Assembly: GCA_029256185.1 (NCBI GenBank)
Contig: JAQSYI010000061.1
Location: 1 to 43,197 of the forward strand
Length of the DNA stretch: 43,197 nt
DNA from: Paenibacillaceae bacterium
GTDB lineage: Bacteria; Bacillota; Bacilli; Paenibacillales; NBRC-103111
Direction of reading: 5' to 3'
The first letter of the stretch is position 1. Each line of letters begins with the position of its first letter. Below the pieces are notes generated by a model that did not search any database, had not been told where the DNA came from, and saw only the letters and a program-made list of their open reading frames with translations. Of the stretch, positions 30,834 to 38,914 are shown in pieces. Both the position numbers and the translations under genes were made by a program.

Positions 30834-32243
30834 ATGAGCGAACGCAAGAGGATGATCGGCATTGTTCTGGCAGCGGTGGCGCTCATCACAATCATGGCGC
30901 TGCCGGCGCCGGAAGGCTTGCCCCAAGCGGGCATGCGCTGCCTGGCCCTGTTTACATCCGTCTTTATCCTTTATCTGTTTGAATCCGTGAGCGCAGCAAT
31001 CGTCAGCCTGCTGATCGTGCCCCTGCTGGTGATCCTGCGCATCACGAATATCAAAGAAGCGCTGTCCGGCTTCTCATCCACCTCTACGTATTTAATTATC
31101 GGTTCATTTATTCTGGCGGAAGCGGTGATCCAGTCCAAGCTGGGCACCCGCATCACTTATTTGATCCTGCTGAAGCTAGGCACCAGTGTGCGGAGAATCT
31201 CCTTCGGCATGATGCTGGTTACTATCGTGCTTGCCTTCATGATTCCCTCGTCCACGGCGCGCACGGCCATGATGCTGCCGATCTGCATCAACATCATCCG
31301 CCGTTTCCCGGCCACAGAAGGGAAAAGCCGGCTGGGCACCAACATCATCATGACGCTCGGCGTGACCACTTCGACCATCAGTGCCGGCATCCTGACCTCC
31401 ACCATCTCCAATCCCATGGCGGTCGATTATATATTCAGCCAAACCGGGCGGATGGTGAGCTACACCAACTGGCTGCTCTGGGGCTTCCCCCCCGCGCTGT
31501 TGATGACCGTAGTGGCCTGGCTGCTGATCCAGCTGCTATTCCCCCCCGAGCACAAGTACATGGAGGGGGGAAGGGAGTTCATCCGTGAGGAGTTGGACAA
31601 GATGGGCCCCGTCAGCCGGGACGAAAAAGTTTCGCTGGCCGTGTTCGCCTTGACGGTGCTGCTCTGGGTATTGGGTGAAAAGCTGGGGCTGGACTCCACC
31701 GCCGCCTGCCTGCTGGGAGCCTGCATCCTCTGCCTGCCGCGCATTGGTGTGCTGAAGTGGGAAACCTGCAAGGACAGCATTTCCTTAAGCGTTGTCTTTA
31801 TTTGCAGCGGGGGTATAAGCCTTGGTGCGGCCATGAGCTCAACGGGTGCAGCCGGCTGGATCGCAGAGCATACCTTTGCCGCGCTGCATTTAAGCTCCCT
31901 GCCGGTATGGGCGTTGATCATCTGCATCATCGTGGTGGTTCAGTTCATGCATGTGATGTTCGTGGGCACCGCTACCATGGCCAATGTGTTTTTTCCGGTG
32001 CTGGTGGGCATTGCCTCCGTCTCCTCCATCCCCGTGGAGCAGGTTATCCTGCCTGCTGCCATGATGATTGGGGGCTACCCCGTCCTGACCTTTTTCAACA
32101 CTACGCCAAGCATCCTATGTTATGACACCGGCTATGTAACGGCCCGGGACTTCCCCAAGCTGGGGTTGATTATCTCCGTGATTGCCTGCGCGGTGTATGC
32201 GCTATGCGTTCTGTGGTATTGGCCCCTGACAGGTTTGATGTAA
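30834..32243 (+). CDS. SLC13/DASS family dicarboxylate-type transporter
   Basis: 469 residues with about eleven to twelve hydrophobic segments. IPSSTARTAMMLPICI (about 131-146) corresponds to the first SNT-type loop, and GTATMANVFFPVLVG (about 378-392) lies in the second half. The family (divalent anion:Na+ symporters and related exchangers) moves di- and tricarboxylates. The catabolic operon should produce 2-hydroxymethylglutarate or another C6 dicarboxylate, so the carrier may export it or take up an anionic substrate; direction is not visible. ATG at 30834 follows AGAGGA by 9 nt; an upstream in-frame extension has no ribosome site. Last gene of the operon. Confidence 0.88.
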   Translation: MSERKRMIGIVLAAVALITIMALPAPEGLPQAGMRCLALFTSVFILYLFESVSAAIVSLLIVPLLVILRITNIKEALSGFSSTSTYLIIGSFILAEAVIQSKLGTRITYLILLKLGTSVRRISFGMMLVTIVLAFMIPSSTARTAMMLPICINIIRRFPATEGKSRLGTNIIMTLGVTTSTISAGILTSTISNPMAVDYIFSQTGRMVSYTNWLLWGFPPALLMTVVAWLLIQLLFPPEHKYMEGGREFIREELDKMGPVSRDEKVSLAVFALTVLLWVLGEKLGLDSTAACLLGACILCLPRIGVLKWETCKDSISLSVVFICSGGISLGAAMSSTGAAGWIAEHTFAALHLSSLPVWALIICIIVVVQFMHVMFVGTATMANVFFPVLVGIASVSSIPVEQVILPAAMMIGGYPVLTFFNTTPSILCYDTGYVTARDFPKLGLIISVIACAVYALCVLWYWPLTGLM

Positions 32244-32272
32244 CGAACATCCATCCGGCACCGCGCTCCCGC

Positions 32273-32289
32273 GCCGAATTTCATTCGGC
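32273..32289 (+). terminator. Weak hairpin after the DASS gene
   Basis: GCCGAAT-TTC-ATTCGGC lies 29 bp after the stop. No clear T-run, so termination is uncertain. Confidence 0.35.
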
Positions 32290-32530
32290 CGGGATTTGCT
32301 GTTTCTCCTTCGGTGGATCACGCTTCCCCGATTACCCTCCTTTCTTCGCGATTCACTCTTCCCGGTTTGCCGCTTCATCAAATTTGAAAGCTATGGTACG
32401 ACTCCCCGCTCCGTCCATCCGCCAACAACTATCATTTTTGATACCCTGGACAGATAGTCCATGCTCTTAGACACCCGTCATTCAGCCTTAATCAACAAAG
32501 GAGCGGTAAGTAAGCGAAGTGGAACCTGCA

Positions 32531-32714
32531 AAATGTAAAAATACAGTTTGTTCGCCTGACTAATCATAACCAACAGGACAAAACTGCAAAAGTGCAGGTA
32601 AATCACGCGCTTTGGCTCCCTTTGTGCTCCCAGCGCCCAAAATACCTGCACTTTTGCAGGTACAACATCTTTTTTCCTCTGTATGGCCGAAAAAAACTGT
32701 ACTTTTACATTTTG
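32531..32714. repeat. Four-unit near-palindromic repeat array 3 (CTGCA/TGCAG family)
   Basis: Units near 32531 (AAATGTAAAAATACAG), 32581 (AAACTGCAAAAGTGCAGG), 32645 (CCTGCACTTTTGCAGG) and 32694 (AACTGTACTTTTACATTTTG), spaced about 50, 64 and 50 bp. The outer units are complementary to each other and the inner units to each other. GCGCT/AGCGC lies between the halves. Located between convergent operons. Confidence 0.75.
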
Positions 32715-32762
32715 CCCGCTGCCATGAATCAGGGTTATTGCTTCGCAAGTTTGTTCGTTTTA

Positions 32763-32838
32763 CCGAGTATAAACGCCTTCCTTTTGGTACCATGCGTTTG
32801 TCAAGAAGCCGAGCCGCTTCCACGTTGATACTTTCTGA
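32763..32838. repeat. Structured dispersed repeat, copy C
   Basis: CGAGTATAAACGCC on the left and GTTGATACTTTC on the right, with GAAGC-CGAGCC-GCTTC inside. Related to 5252-5330 and 14296-14380. The first inner hairpin is poorly kept in this copy. Confidence 0.55.
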
Positions 32839-32846
32839 GATTTTTA

Positions 32847-32908
32847 AGAAAAACCTGGAGGAAGAACACCGCCAGATGCTTTTTTACGTTGCCAAAGGAG
32901 TAACGCCT
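32847..32908 (+). repeat. Dispersed 62-bp repeat that could encode a short conserved peptide
   Basis: Nearly the same sequence occurs at 42665-42727. In one frame both read KNL-x-EEHR-x2-LFYV-x-KGVTP, with some synonymous differences (AAC/AAT, CGC/CGT, GTA/GTC). No start or ribosome site is evident, so I list it as a repeat, possibly a gene fragment. The remainder of 32244-33116 shows nothing else. Confidence 0.6.
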
Positions 32909-32989
32909 TTGATAAGGTCAAAAATTTAAGCTATGTCATTTGATCTACCGAGAAAAGGGCTCACTTCCTTCAGAATTATATACTTTCTC

Positions 32990-33030
32990 AAAAAAGGCTG
33001 CCGGCAGCTATTTTCCCTCTGCCAGCAGCC
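32990..33030 (-). terminator. Terminator of the ABC operon
   Basis: On the minus strand, GGCTGCTGGCAG pairs with CTGCCGGCAGCC and is followed by six T, 87 bp after the permease stop. Confidence 0.88.
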
Positions 33031-33116
33031 CTATGGATATGCGAAATAACTTTCCCCCATGTCTACGCAACGCATTAAAGCCGAATAAATTACAAATAGC
33101 GGATAAGCGGCCTCCC

Positions 33117-34412
33117 CTACACCTTATAGGCCTTCATAGCCTTGCGCAGCTCCTTCAGGGAAGGACGCTTGCCGTACATAAGCACGCCGGTGCGGTAAAT
33201 CTTGGCCGACAGCCAGCCCATCCCGAAGATGGAGGCGCACAGGATCAGCAAGGACAGCACCACCTCCCAGATGGACGGGTCAGTCAGGCCGATCCGCATG
33301 AACATGAGGAATGGTGTGAAGAACGGGATGAACGATGTGACAGTAATATATCTGGCATCCGGTGTCATGATGCCGAAGATCGCCAGATAGAACCCGGCCA
33401 GGGAAATCAAGGTGATGGGCATCACCGCTTGGCCCAGATCCTCGGTGCGGCTGACAATGGAGCCCACCGCCGCGTATACGGTAGCATACAGGAAATACCC
33501 CAGCAGGTAGAAGACAATGCCGTACACCAGCAGAACCGGATCAATGCTGCCGAGATTGATGTCCAAGTCCTTCAGGGCGCCGATATTATGGGGCAGCAGC
33601 AGATTGCCAACAGCCGCGGCCACAATCAGCACAATCTGGCTTAGTCCCACCAGAAGCATGCCGATAATCTTGCCGAACATCTGGTTCATCGGCGACACGC
33701 TGGTAATCAGCACCTCCATGACCCGGGAGCTTTTCTCCGCCGTAATCTCGGTGGCGATCAACTGGCCGGTGATCATGACCCCCAGAAACAGCACAATGAT
33801 CAGGACATAGACCATGACAGTCGCCATGCCGAACTCCTCTTCCGTCTTGCCCTCCGAGCCAACTGATCCTACACCGCCCTGAGTGGTGGAGATCTGCACA
33901 TTGCCGATCACCACGGGAGCCGTGATGCGGGCCAGTATCTCCGGAGACAGCTCCTTGGCCAGAGCCTCACTCTTCACACTCTGGAGTCCTGTCTGAAGCT
34001 TGCCGGTTATCCCGAAATCCAGGGTGGACGTTGATTTATACAACACCTTGGGGAAACCCGAAGCCGCATCCGTCTCGCCGAACTCCAGATATCCCTTAAT
34101 GTCCCCGTCTGCTACCTTATCCTTCAGAAACTGGTCATTGGCAGCCTGGGAGCCTTGATCAGGATACTGTTTAATCACAATAGCCGGGTTCTCCTGCGCT
34201 GCATAATACTGCTCCAGCCGGCCGGGAATCTCGCCGGAGATGGCGCCCACCGCATCCGCTGACTGTTCGGACTGAAACAACGAGATGATATAAGGGAGAT
34301 TGGCTCCCACCGTGACCAGAAGCACCAGGAGAAGCGATGTCACAATAAAAGACTTGGAACGGAGCTTGTTCTTGATGGTAAAACTCATCACGGTCATAAA
34401 TCCGTTATTCAT
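33117..34412 (-). CDS. ABC-2 type transporter permease, YhaP/NatB-like
   Basis: About 431 residues. One N-terminal transmembrane helix (SFIVTSLLLVLLVTVGANLPYI-type), an external domain of about 160 residues, then a cluster of five to six helices from about 230 (MVYVLIIVLFLGVMITGQLIATEITAEKSSRVMEVLI). The EKSSRVMEVLITSV motif is typical of NatB/YhaP permeases, associated with sodium or drug export. ATG at 34412 is preferred, 8 nt after AGGGGG, and overlaps the ATPase gene by 8 nt. A GTG three codons earlier is possible. It pairs with the ATPase immediately upstream. Confidence 0.9.
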   Translation of the reverse strand: MNNGFMTVMSFTIKNKLRSKSFIVTSLLLVLLVTVGANLPYIISLFQSEQSADAVGAISGEIPGRLEQYYAAQENPAIVIKQYPDQGSQAANDQFLKDKVADGDIKGYLEFGETDAASGFPKVLYKSTSTLDFGITGKLQTGLQSVKSEALAKELSPEILARITAPVVIGNVQISTTQGGVGSVGSEGKTEEEFGMATVMVYVLIIVLFLGVMITGQLIATEITAEKSSRVMEVLITSVSPMNQMFGKIIGMLLVGLSQIVLIVAAAVGNLLLPHNIGALKDLDINLGSIDPVLLVYGIVFYLLGYFLYATVYAAVGSIVSRTEDLGQAVMPITLISLAGFYLAIFGIMTPDARYITVTSFIPFFTPFLMFMRIGLTDPSIWEVVLSLLILCASIFGMGWLSAKIYRTGVLMYGKRPSLKELRKAMKAYKV

Positions 34413-35310
34413 GCCGGTCACCCCCTACCACTTTAATGAAGATTTCATTCAATGTAGGTTCCTTTACTTCAAAGTGATGGACATCGGTCTGGGCAAGCGC
34501 ATGGGTGATAATGGCCCGGGCTGCCTCCGGCTTGCCGATCATCAGCTCATAGCCATATTCATGCCGCTTCACTCCGTTTACCCCATCAATGGCTTCAAGT
34601 CCCGTCACCTCGCTAGCTGTTCCGAGAATAACGCGCTCCTTGGGAAACGTGCTCTTAATTTCCTTAATATTGCCCTTCATGACCGTGTTGGACTTGTGGA
34701 GAATCGTGATATTCCGGCATAGCTCCTCCACATGCTCCATCCGGTGGGTAGAGAACAATATGCTGATGCCGCTGTCCCGAAGCTCCTTGACCGTATCCTT
34801 CAGCAGCTCCACATTAACTGGATCCAGACCGCTGAACGCCTCATCCAAAATCACCAGAACCGGATTATGAATCACTGCCGCGATGAACTGGATCTTCTGC
34901 TGGTTGCCCTTGGACAGCTCCTCCACCCGCTTGCCGTAGTAGTCGGGCACCTCAAACCTGTCCAGCCAGCGCTTCAGGCTGCGGTCGGCATCCTTGGCGG
35001 ACATCCCCCTCAGTTGGGCCAAATAAATCAGTTGGTCACTGACCTTGATCTTGGGATACAGCCCCCGTTCCTCCGGCAGATAGCCCAGCGTCCGTGTCAG
35101 TTCATTGCTGTAGGGCTTGCCGTTATAACGGATGGAGCCTGCATCAGGGTAGATCAGGCCCAGCACCATCCGCATGGTCGTCGTTTTCCCTGCGCCATTG
35201 GCTCCCAGCAAACCGTAGATCTCTCCTTGCTCCACCTTCAGGCTGATGCTGTTGACCGCCGTCTTCTCGCCATACTGCTTGCTTACTCCTGCCACTTCGA
35301 GTACACTCAT
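34405..35310 (-). CDS. ABC transporter ATPase, YhaQ/NatA-like
   Basis: 301 residues. Walker A GANGAGKTT (about 36-44), Q-loop LGYLPEERGLYPK, signature LSKGNQQK, Walker B LVILDEAFSGLDP and the switch His in STHRM. A C-terminal DUF4162-type region ends in KEPTLNEIFIKVVGG. The ERGLYPK segment is characteristic of YhaQ/NatA-like ATPases. AAAGGAG lies 10 nt before the ATG. Overlaps its permease gene by 8 nt and lies 16 bp after the upstream ATPase gene. Confidence 0.92.
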   Translation of the reverse strand: MSVLEVAGVSKQYGEKTAVNSISLKVEQGEIYGLLGANGAGKTTTMRMVLGLIYPDAGSIRYNGKPYSNELTRTLGYLPEERGLYPKIKVSDQLIYLAQLRGMSAKDADRSLKRWLDRFEVPDYYGKRVEELSKGNQQKIQFIAAVIHNPVLVILDEAFSGLDPVNVELLKDTVKELRDSGISILFSTHRMEHVEELCRNITILHKSNTVMKGNIKEIKSTFPKERVILGTASEVTGLEAIDGVNGVKRHEYGYELMIGKPEAARAIITHALAQTDVHHFEVKEPTLNEIFIKVVGGDRHE

Positions 35311-35326
35311 CGGTTCACGGCTCCTT

Positions 35327-36232
35327 TCAATAAATGCTCCTGTCTTTAGTACGAATCACATGCCAAAAGAGTTCATCCCATTCCAGGGCCCTTTGGTTGA
35401 CAATCGCAAGTCCCAATTCCTCCAGTGCCGCCTCCGTCTCCTTGGGAGCATTGGTGATCAGCCGTACAGGCAGCTGCTGCTCCACAGCAACCACCCCGGG
35501 CAGCCTGTGGGCTGTGCCCGGAAGGCCGTCCACCCACAGCATTCTCCAACTATCCATGAGCGCATCCTTCTCATACGGCCCGAACAGCTGTCCCTCGTGC
35601 ACAAAACATATATAATCGCCAAGCCGCCGGATTTCCTCCATGATGTGGGTCGCCATCAGAATTGTCTTGTCTCCCGAAGCCATAAACTCCGCGAAATCCT
35701 CCAGCATCATTTTCCAGGCAAAAGGGTCCAGACCGGCTGAAGGCTCATCCACGAGCAGCACCTGCGGTTCCTGGGAGAGGGCGATGACGAGTGCGGCTTT
35801 GCGGCGGCTCCCCTTGGAGGACCTGCGCATAGACTTGTTCTCATCCAGATTGTAGCGCTCCACCAGTCTGCGGTATTTCGGCCCGTTCCAGTCCGGGTAG
35901 AGGCCGGACACAAACTCCTTCCAGGCATAAAGTGACCAACTCATGTCGGGAATATCCAACTCATCGGGAACATAGGCGATTTTGCTTCGCGTTTGGGCAG
36001 TAGCAACCATTCCGCTGCCGATCACATGGCCATCCCCCAGCCACTCCACGCTTCCCTTCTCCGGCTGGGCCATGCCGGTCAGGAGCTTGAACAGCGTGCT
36101 TTTGCCCGAGCCGTTTTGCCCCATGATGCTATATACATACCCGCCTGCAAGCGCCAAGCTTATAGGACCCAGCTCGAAGCCCCGGTAACATTTCTCCAGA
36201 CCGTCCGTCCTGAGAACGATTTGCTCACTCAT
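35327..36232 (-). CDS. ABC transporter ATPase, YtrB-like
   Basis: 301 residues. Walker A GQNGSGKST (about 38-46), a Q-loop region YVPDELDIPDMSWS, an unusual signature SSKGSRRK in place of LSGGQ, Walker B LLVDEPSAGLDP and switch His in ATHIMEE. This matches the YtrB class that works with small ABC-2 permeases under a GntR regulator. The start is fixed by AGGAGG 10 nt upstream, contributed by a hairpin repeat that fills the gap to the GntR gene. Its membrane partner is probably the 240-residue protein at 36817-37539. Confidence 0.92.
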   Translation of the reverse strand: MSEQIVLRTDGLEKCYRGFELGPISLALAGGYVYSIMGQNGSGKSTLFKLLTGMAQPEKGSVEWLGDGHVIGSGMVATAQTRSKIAYVPDELDIPDMSWSLYAWKEFVSGLYPDWNGPKYRRLVERYNLDENKSMRRSSKGSRRKAALVIALSQEPQVLLVDEPSAGLDPFAWKMMLEDFAEFMASGDKTILMATHIMEEIRRLGDYICFVHEGQLFGPYEKDALMDSWRMLWVDGLPGTAHRLPGVVAVEQQLPVRLITNAPKETEAALEELGLAIVNQRALEWDELFWHVIRTKDRSIY

Positions 36233-36242
36233 CGGTTTGGTT

Positions 36243-36327
36243 CCTCCTTAGAGCTTTGCTTTAGCAAAGCTGGCTTCGTAAGCATCATCTTAGAGCTTTG
36301 CTTTAGCAAAGCTGGCCTCGTAAGCAT
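36243..36327 (-). repeat. SD-bearing hairpin repeat, two units, before the YtrB-like gene
   Basis: Two units with a 42-bp period. Read on the minus strand: ATGCTTACGAAGCCAG or AGGCCAG variant, AGCTTTGC-TAAA-GCAAAGCT, CTAAGATG or CTAAGGAGG. The stem differs from the AGTTTTTGC/GCAAAAACT version on both arms together. It occupies the whole gap between the GntR gene and the ATPase gene. Confidence 0.85.
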
Positions 36328-36330
36328 CTT

Positions 36331-36729
36331 CTATTCAGGATCACTTCGTCCTCCAAGCTCTATAGCTTCATTCAGAAAACGGCGCATATCCTCCGCAGAG
36401 CACTTGTAACGGAGCGCGGTGTCCACGGCTTCCCTGAACTTGACCGTGACCGCCTCCAGCCGGTGCCGCTCCCGATCGTCCTCCTGAACCCGGGCCACGA
36501 AGGTCCCCGTCCCCTGCTTGGTGCGGATTAAGCCCTCATTCTCCAGATCCTGATACACCCTTCGTATTGTAATCACACTGCAGGACAGATCCAACGACAG
36601 CTCCCGGATGGAGGGCAACGGCGTTCCCTCGGCAAGCTTGCCGCCAAGAATCAGAGCCTTGAGCTGCACCTTGATCTGGTGGTAAAGAGGTTCGGCACTG
36701 GTCGGCGAAGTTTGAATAGGCAGCAGCAT
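36331..36729 (-). CDS. GntR family regulator, YtrA-like
   Basis: 132 residues. N-terminal winged helix of the GntR type: PLYHQIKVQLKALILGGKLAEGTPLPSIRELS, then TIRRVYQDLENEGLIRTKQGTGTFV, and a short C-terminal helical tail of about 45 residues, as in YtrA-subfamily regulators, which control ABC operons. The second ATG (36729) is preferred because AAGGGGGG is 6 nt upstream. It lies inside the ABC operon, second rather than first. The palindrome at 37572-37593 in front of the operon is its likely target. Confidence 0.93.
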   Translation of the reverse strand: MLLPIQTSPTSAEPLYHQIKVQLKALILGGKLAEGTPLPSIRELSLDLSCSVITIRRVYQDLENEGLIRTKQGTGTFVARVQEDDRERHRLEAVTVKFREAVDTALRYKCSAEDMRRFLNEAIELGGRSDPE

Positions 36730-36816
36730 GATCATCCCCCCCTTGGAGCTTTCCTCGCTGAATCCGGGAACGAATCCGTTGCCGGCTTAAGGGAAAGCCC
36801 ACTTCATACGCTTATG

Positions 36817-37539
36817 CTACAACAGGTCGCGGACATTAAGCCGCCGCACCGTCTTTTTCGCCACAAACCACATGCCTGCCGCACCCGCCAATACGGATAG
36901 AACGGGAGGCCATGCGTGATAATTCCGCACTAGCTGGAAGCTGCCGCCCACAAGAAAAATACCCATGAAGCCAAGTCCAGTCAAGAGCACAAGAGCAATT
37001 CCGAGCGCCAACATGGTATACACCAGATACTTTCTCCCGGAGAAGCCCAATTCCAGATAGATGTATCCTGCTCCTGCGAGAAGGGATATTCCCAACCAGC
37101 TGACAGCCGCTCCCAGATATTCGATTCCCGTAGCCAGGCTGCCCAGACGGATGATTAGGTATGCCGGAATGTGAAAGCATACCGACATGGGAACCACAGT
37201 GATCAAAAGAATGACATGCCGGGCCACAACAATCTCGCGGTTGGTAAGTGGAAGCTTCCGGTAGAAGGCTGTTCTCCTGGAAAATGCATCGGTACGGAAA
37301 TAATCCAGATAATCTTTGGTGAAAGCGAAGCCCAAAGAGGTTGCCAAGCAGAGCATCATCCAATCGCTTGTGAACTGCTGGATGAGTTGGATCGCCCTCT
37401 CATCCTGAAGCTCCTGTGCACTTACCAATATGCCGCCCGTAAAGAAACCGCCAATGGCATAAATAATCCCCGAAACGAGCAAGGAAATCGGCATTCTCCG
37501 CAGCTCATGGCACACGAGATATTTCACATTGCGCTGCAA
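36817..37539 (-). CDS. ABC-2 type membrane protein, first gene of the GntR/ABC operon
   Basis: 240 residues with about six transmembrane helices (for example MPISLLVSGIIYAIGGFFTGGIL, about 16-38, and LVYTMLALGIALVLLTGLGFMGIFLVGG near 165-192). No clear family motif, but its size and context match permeases of YtrC/D type. The start appears to be TTG at 37539: it is the first in-frame start after a stop, and AAGGAT lies 11 nt upstream. It precedes the GntR gene by 81 bp on the same strand and probably forms the channel for the YtrB-like ATPase. Confidence 0.8.
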   Translation of the reverse strand: MQRNVKYLVCHELRRMPISLLVSGIIYAIGGFFTGGILVSAQELQDERAIQLIQQFTSDWMMLCLATSLGFAFTKDYLDYFRTDAFSRRTAFYRKLPLTNREIVVARHVILLITVVPMSVCFHIPAYLIIRLGSLATGIEYLGAAVSWLGISLLAGAGYIYLELGFSGRKYLVYTMLALGIALVLLTGLGFMGIFLVGGSFQLVRNYHAWPPVLSVLAGAAGMWFVAKKTVRRLNVRDLL

Positions 37540-37571
37540 TTGCCATCACCATCCTTCATACCAGTGTTACT

Positions 37572-37619
37572 CTGTGTATATCTATATACACAGTATATCA
37601 GAACCATTTGGTTAATCAA
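37572..37619 (-). promoter_or_regulatory. Promoter and palindromic operator of the ABC operon
   Basis: On the minus strand, TTGATT (37614-37619), 16-bp spacer, TATACT (37592-37597). Directly downstream lies a perfect palindrome with 10-bp arms CTGTGTATAT / ATATACACAG and CT between (37572-37593), covering the expected transcription start. It fits repression by the YtrA-like regulator. Confidence 0.75.
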
Positions 37620-37728
37620 CCCTTCCCGGTAAAAAACTGCTGCCCCTGAAAATGCCGTACCCACGCACCACACCAAAAAGACCATCCTCCCGGTTGGATT
37701 CACCGGCGGATGGCCTTGCTCAAGGTTA

Positions 37729-38718
37729 TTACAATCCTATGCTTTCTCTGCGGATAAACGGCGCATTGAGCGAGACTGGCTCCGGAAGCGCACTGGAGCC
37801 GGTCATCCGGGCCAGCAAATGCTCAAAGGCTGAATAAGCTGCCTGCTGTCTGGGATAGTCCAACACAGCAATGGGGGGATGGGTTTCCACCGTCATCAGA
37901 ATATTCTCCGAACCGGCTACAGCAATGCCGCTCGGCACATTCCAGCCCCGCTGCCTGCAAGCCGCGACCGTTCCGATAGCCATCAGGTCATTGGCGCAGA
38001 CAATTGCTGTTACCTCCGGCTGGCCGGGGAACTCTGTCAGCAGCTTGTAGGCTCCCTCGTACCTGCCTTCTCCGTGCAGTTCCATGCAATCGAGAGGCTG
38101 AGCCGATCCTGCCGCCGCCATCGCCTGCCTGAAGCAATCCATCCGGTGCGCCAGAGTGTCCAGCGGATTCCCATGGGTCATGAAGGCGATCCGCCGGTGT
38201 CCCTCTGCAGCAAGAAGCCGGATGAGGCTTGTGTAGGCGGCAGTCCAATCCACATCGGCGCAGAACAGCGAGGGAGGAGCCGCCGCCGGACGCATCACTG
38301 ACACGAGGGGAATGTCTCTTTTGCCGAAAAAATCATGGGTCTCTTCCTTCAGGCTCTGCCCCAGCAGAATAATGCCGTCCACCCGTCCGGCCAGCAGTGA
38401 CTTCATCTCCTCCTCCCGCCCGGGACGGCAGGTCTGGTAAGTGATCATATACCCGAAGCGCGAGGCGGCTTCCTCCAAATGCAGCAGAATGCCCGCCTCG
38501 AAGGGATTGCCGATATAATTGGTCAGCACCGCCAGCTGGTAATTTTTCTTCGTCTTCAGGCTGCGGGCCGTATGATTGGGCTGATAGCCCAGCTCCTCCA
38601 TGGACTGGAGCACCTTGCGCCGCGTGGCCTCTTTCACGAAGCTCTTATTATTAAGCACGTAGGACACAACTGCCACTGAAACCCCGGCATGCCGGGCTAC
38701 ATCATTGCGGGTAACCAT
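37729..38718 (-). CDS. LacI family transcriptional regulator
   Basis: 329 residues. N-terminal LacI headpiece TRNDVARHAGVSVAVVSYVLNN with hinge helix HTARSLKTKKN, then a periplasmic-binding-like effector domain (LAVLTNYIGNPFEAGIL, RVDGIILLGQ, VCANDLMAIGTVAACRQRGW, SGIAVAGSENI). AAGGAG lies 7 nt before the ATG. Probably binds a sugar-related effector. Its likely targets are the palindromes at 41245 and 41519 around the start of the neighbouring oxidoreductase gene, which lies 196 bp upstream on the same strand. Confidence 0.94.
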   Translation of the reverse strand: MVTRNDVARHAGVSVAVVSYVLNNKSFVKEATRRKVLQSMEELGYQPNHTARSLKTKKNYQLAVLTNYIGNPFEAGILLHLEEAASRFGYMITYQTCRPGREEEMKSLLAGRVDGIILLGQSLKEETHDFFGKRDIPLVSVMRPAAAPPSLFCADVDWTAAYTSLIRLLAAEGHRRIAFMTHGNPLDTLAHRMDCFRQAMAAAGSAQPLDCMELHGEGRYEGAYKLLTEFPGQPEVTAIVCANDLMAIGTVAACRQRGWNVPSGIAVAGSENILMTVETHPPIAVLDYPRQQAAYSAFEHLLARMTGSSALPEPVSLNAPFIRRESIGL

Positions 38719-38914
38719 CGTTTAGCTCCTTCACTTCGTAGGATGCCTGTTGTAGACAGTGTACACGCTTTTGGGCAGGATGCCAATGTAAGCGCCTGTT
38801 TGTTCATCATGAAGACTGCGGCGAGGCAAGTACCGCTGCTTCGAGGACAAGGCTCCCCCAAAATCCATGGAAACCTTGCCCTCAAAAGCGAAATACCGGT
38901 TTCCCCGCAGTTCT

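Noticed and set aside
33117..33644. Plus-strand frames opposite the ABC permease
   Set aside because: Shadows of the permease gene, without start signals.
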